The position numbers and the translations under genes were made by a program. 6,538 nucleotides of DNA, taken from Ruminococcus sp. Lineage in GTDB: Bacteria > Bacillota > Clostridia > Oscillospirales > Ruminococcaceae. Below, piece after piece: positions 5,418 through 6,538 of the stretch. The stretch lies in assembly GCA_024697705.1 (NCBI GenBank), contig JAILFF010000046.1:1-6538 (forward strand), in the 5' to 3' direction. The first letter of the stretch is position 1. Every line of letters begins with the position of its first letter. Under the pieces are notes generated by a model, which ran no database searches, had not been told where the DNA came from, and saw only the letters and a list, made by a program, of their open reading frames with translations.

Positions 5418-6358
5418 ATGGGCAAAAAAATTAAAAAGAGCAAGACCGTTTCATCATCGGTCTGCCGTATACATAAATCGAAAAACTTTACCCTGCTGAG
5501 TAATTCGTTTCTGCGGTCATCAAACCTCAGTCTGGCTTCAGTCGGTCTGCTGGGCCGTGTAATGGGACTTCCCGAGGAATGGGATTACTCAGTCAAGGGG
5601 CTGACCTCTATCTGCAAAGAGGGAGAAACGGCTATCGAGACCGTCCTGAAAGATTTGCAGGAGTGGGGCTATCTCAAAATATCAAAGCTCTACCCGAACG
5701 AGACCGAGGACGGCAGGATACATTATGTTTATGATTTCTATGAAAGCTCGGAGAAAGACAAGACACTCTCCTGCGCTGTTTTAGCTGAGGGCAATATGCT
5801 TTCCAACAAGTCAAAGCGATGCCGTGTCAATAAGACCGACAATTTTACCATAGTAAGCAGTCTGCTTCTCCGTTCTAAGGAGATCAGCCTGAAAGCCCTC
5901 GGTCTGCTGTTGAGAGTGCTTTCCTTTCCCGATGATTGGGACTACTCTGTTTCGGGGCTGGTCGCTATATGCAAAGAGGGCAAGACAGCTATCGACTCTG
6001 CCCTCAAAGAACTGAAAAACGCTCACTATCTCTGTTAGTTACCAAGCTGTATGCCAATATGACGGCAAGCAAGGGCATCGAGTATGTCTACGATTTCTTT
6101 GAAATGCCCATAAGCGAGGACGAAGCTGAACGGCATACCGAAAAGGTCAAGGCAGAAGCAAAGGCAGCAGTATCCGGTGCGGAACTTTCAACAGGAATGT
6201 TGGAAACCGCTGAATTTTCAGCTCCGCAAGAGGGTGAAAAACAAGGGGTAGAAAACCTATGCCTTGATGATCTACCGCTTGAAGTTCTACCGACAGAAAA
6301 TCGCCCCCAATATAATACTAAAGACCTGCAAATAAAAGTCAATACCGAAAATGAATGA
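5418..6358 (+). pseudogene. helix-turn-helix replication-initiator-like protein with duplicated domain, frameshifted
   Basis: The first frame runs from ATG 5418 to TAG 6036-6038 (206 aa). The protein sense continues in another frame from about 6030 to TGA 6356-6358; joined, it is about 312 aa. Residues 22-109 form an HTH_36-like domain (SLASVGLLGRVMGLPEEWDYSVKG, ICKEG.TAI, LKDL...YL, KLY, YVYDF). Residues 141 onward repeat it (SLKALGLLLRVLSF, DDWDYSVSG, ICKEGKTAI, LKEL...YL). The second copy is cut at HYL; its missing end, VTKLYAN...YVYDFFE, lies in the other frame. Removing one CT of CTCT (6030-6033) gives HYLLVTKLY, which aligns residue for residue with GYLKISKLY of copy 1. The C-terminal part is acidic and ends PQYNTKDLQIKVNTENE. 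The start is chosen for AGGG (5405-5408) nine bases upstream, with GTG 5409 as the alternative. Family knowledge: such domains occur in plasmid, phage and integrative-element replication proteins. The shorter protein may still be made; a sequencing error is possible. Confidence 0.7.
6247..6291. repeat. three iteron-like GGTAGA motifs inside the 3' end of the initiator-like gene
   Basis: GGTAGAAAACC at 6247-6257 (plus) differs at one base from the upstream repeat GGTAGAAAGCC. GGTAGA occurs on the minus strand at 6271-6276, and GGTAGAACTTC on the minus strand at 6281-6291 (one base short of GGTAGAAACTT). Three such hexamers within 45 bases are more than expected by chance. They encode VEN, DLP and VLP in the acidic tail. 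They may be extra initiator-binding sites, or a by-product of the coding sequence. Confidence 0.45.
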
Positions 6359-6538
6359 TTTACAAAATCTTAACAAATGCAAAAACAGGTACGACATAAA
6401 GACCGCAATGAATATTTTTCAAAGCAGTCATTGGCTATATTTTGAGAATGATTTGTCAGCACAGCACTTGCATTACTCTGGCATAGTATATCCTGAGAAA
6501 CTTGTGCGCGGCTGCTATCATATACACTCGGTACGGCT
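6351..6538 (+). CDS. hypothetical protein, partial (runs off the right edge)
   Basis: The frame is open from ATG 6351 to the end of the window (62 codons). The start overlaps the stop of the preceding frame in ATGAATGA (6351-6358), an arrangement typical of translational coupling; no separate ribosome site is seen. The visible protein begins MNDLQNLNKCKNRYDIKTA and continues with an aromatic- and histidine-rich stretch (SSHWLYFEND, QHLHYSGIVYPEKL, GCYHIHSV). It has no signal peptide or membrane segment. I do not recognise the family. Its position makes it a further member of the replication-like operon. No other frame is open across the same stretch from a sensible start. Confidence 0.6.
   Translation, partial: MNDLQNLNKCKNRYDIKTAMNIFQSSHWLYFENDLSAQHLHYSGIVYPEKLVRGCYHIHSVR

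Noticed and set aside
5689..5694. Another GGTAGA on the minus strand inside the initiator-like gene
   Set aside because: It is a lone hexamer without the flanking consensus, expected about once by chance in this length.
6022..6038. Programmed -1 ribosomal frameshift
   Set aside because: No X XXY YYZ slippery heptamer is present before TAG 6036, and a -1 slip would add one residue relative to domain copy 1; a CT duplication fits without a gap.

Overview
The window looks like a piece of a low-to-mid GC Gram-positive gut-type Clostridia chromosome (Ruminococcus/Oscillospiraceae-like). The reasons are strong AGGAGG-type ribosome sites, a consensus TTGACA-N17-TATAAT promoter, a classic T-box leader and several intrinsic terminators. 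The genus is an inference from style, not a database match.

Left part (about 170-2960): an asparagine supply and charging operon. A consensus promoter (179-207) drives a T-box leader with an AAC (Asn) specifier at 309-311, the T-box bulge TGGC at 442-445, and mutually exclusive antiterminator and terminator stems. This is followed by asnS (asparaginyl-tRNA synthetase, 541-1911) and, 37 nt later, asnA (ammonia-dependent asparagine synthetase, 1949-2959). Uncharged tRNA-Asn should turn on both synthesis of asparagine and its loading onto tRNA. A long compound hairpin (2984-3039) closes the operon.

Middle (3089-4417): a single gene for a PaaK/CapK-type adenylate-forming enzyme (442 aa) with a Cys/His cluster. 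Its substrate cannot be told from the window.

The 722-base gap after it (4418-5139) is not empty. It holds a possible promoter and a run of hairpins ending in a 15-bp intrinsic terminator (candidate structured RNA, about 4463-4735), a second promoter (4728-4755), six 11-bp iteron-like repeats GGTAGAAA(G/C)(C/T)(C/T) (4831-4983), and two more hairpins. The last of these is a strong terminator (5079-5113) immediately before the next ribosome binding site.

Right part (5140-6538): a module resembling the replication region of a plasmid or integrative element. A small winged-helix-like protein (86 aa) is followed after 17 nt by a helix-turn-helix protein of the replication-initiator type. That protein contains the same ~85-residue domain twice and is broken by a frameshift in the second copy, best explained by a CT duplication at 6030-6033. 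Its 3' end carries three more GGTAGA motifs. A third, unrecognised gene starts inside its stop codon and runs off the window. The apparent layout is a chromosomal operon and an enzyme gene followed by the start of an accessory, probably degenerating, mobile replication module.
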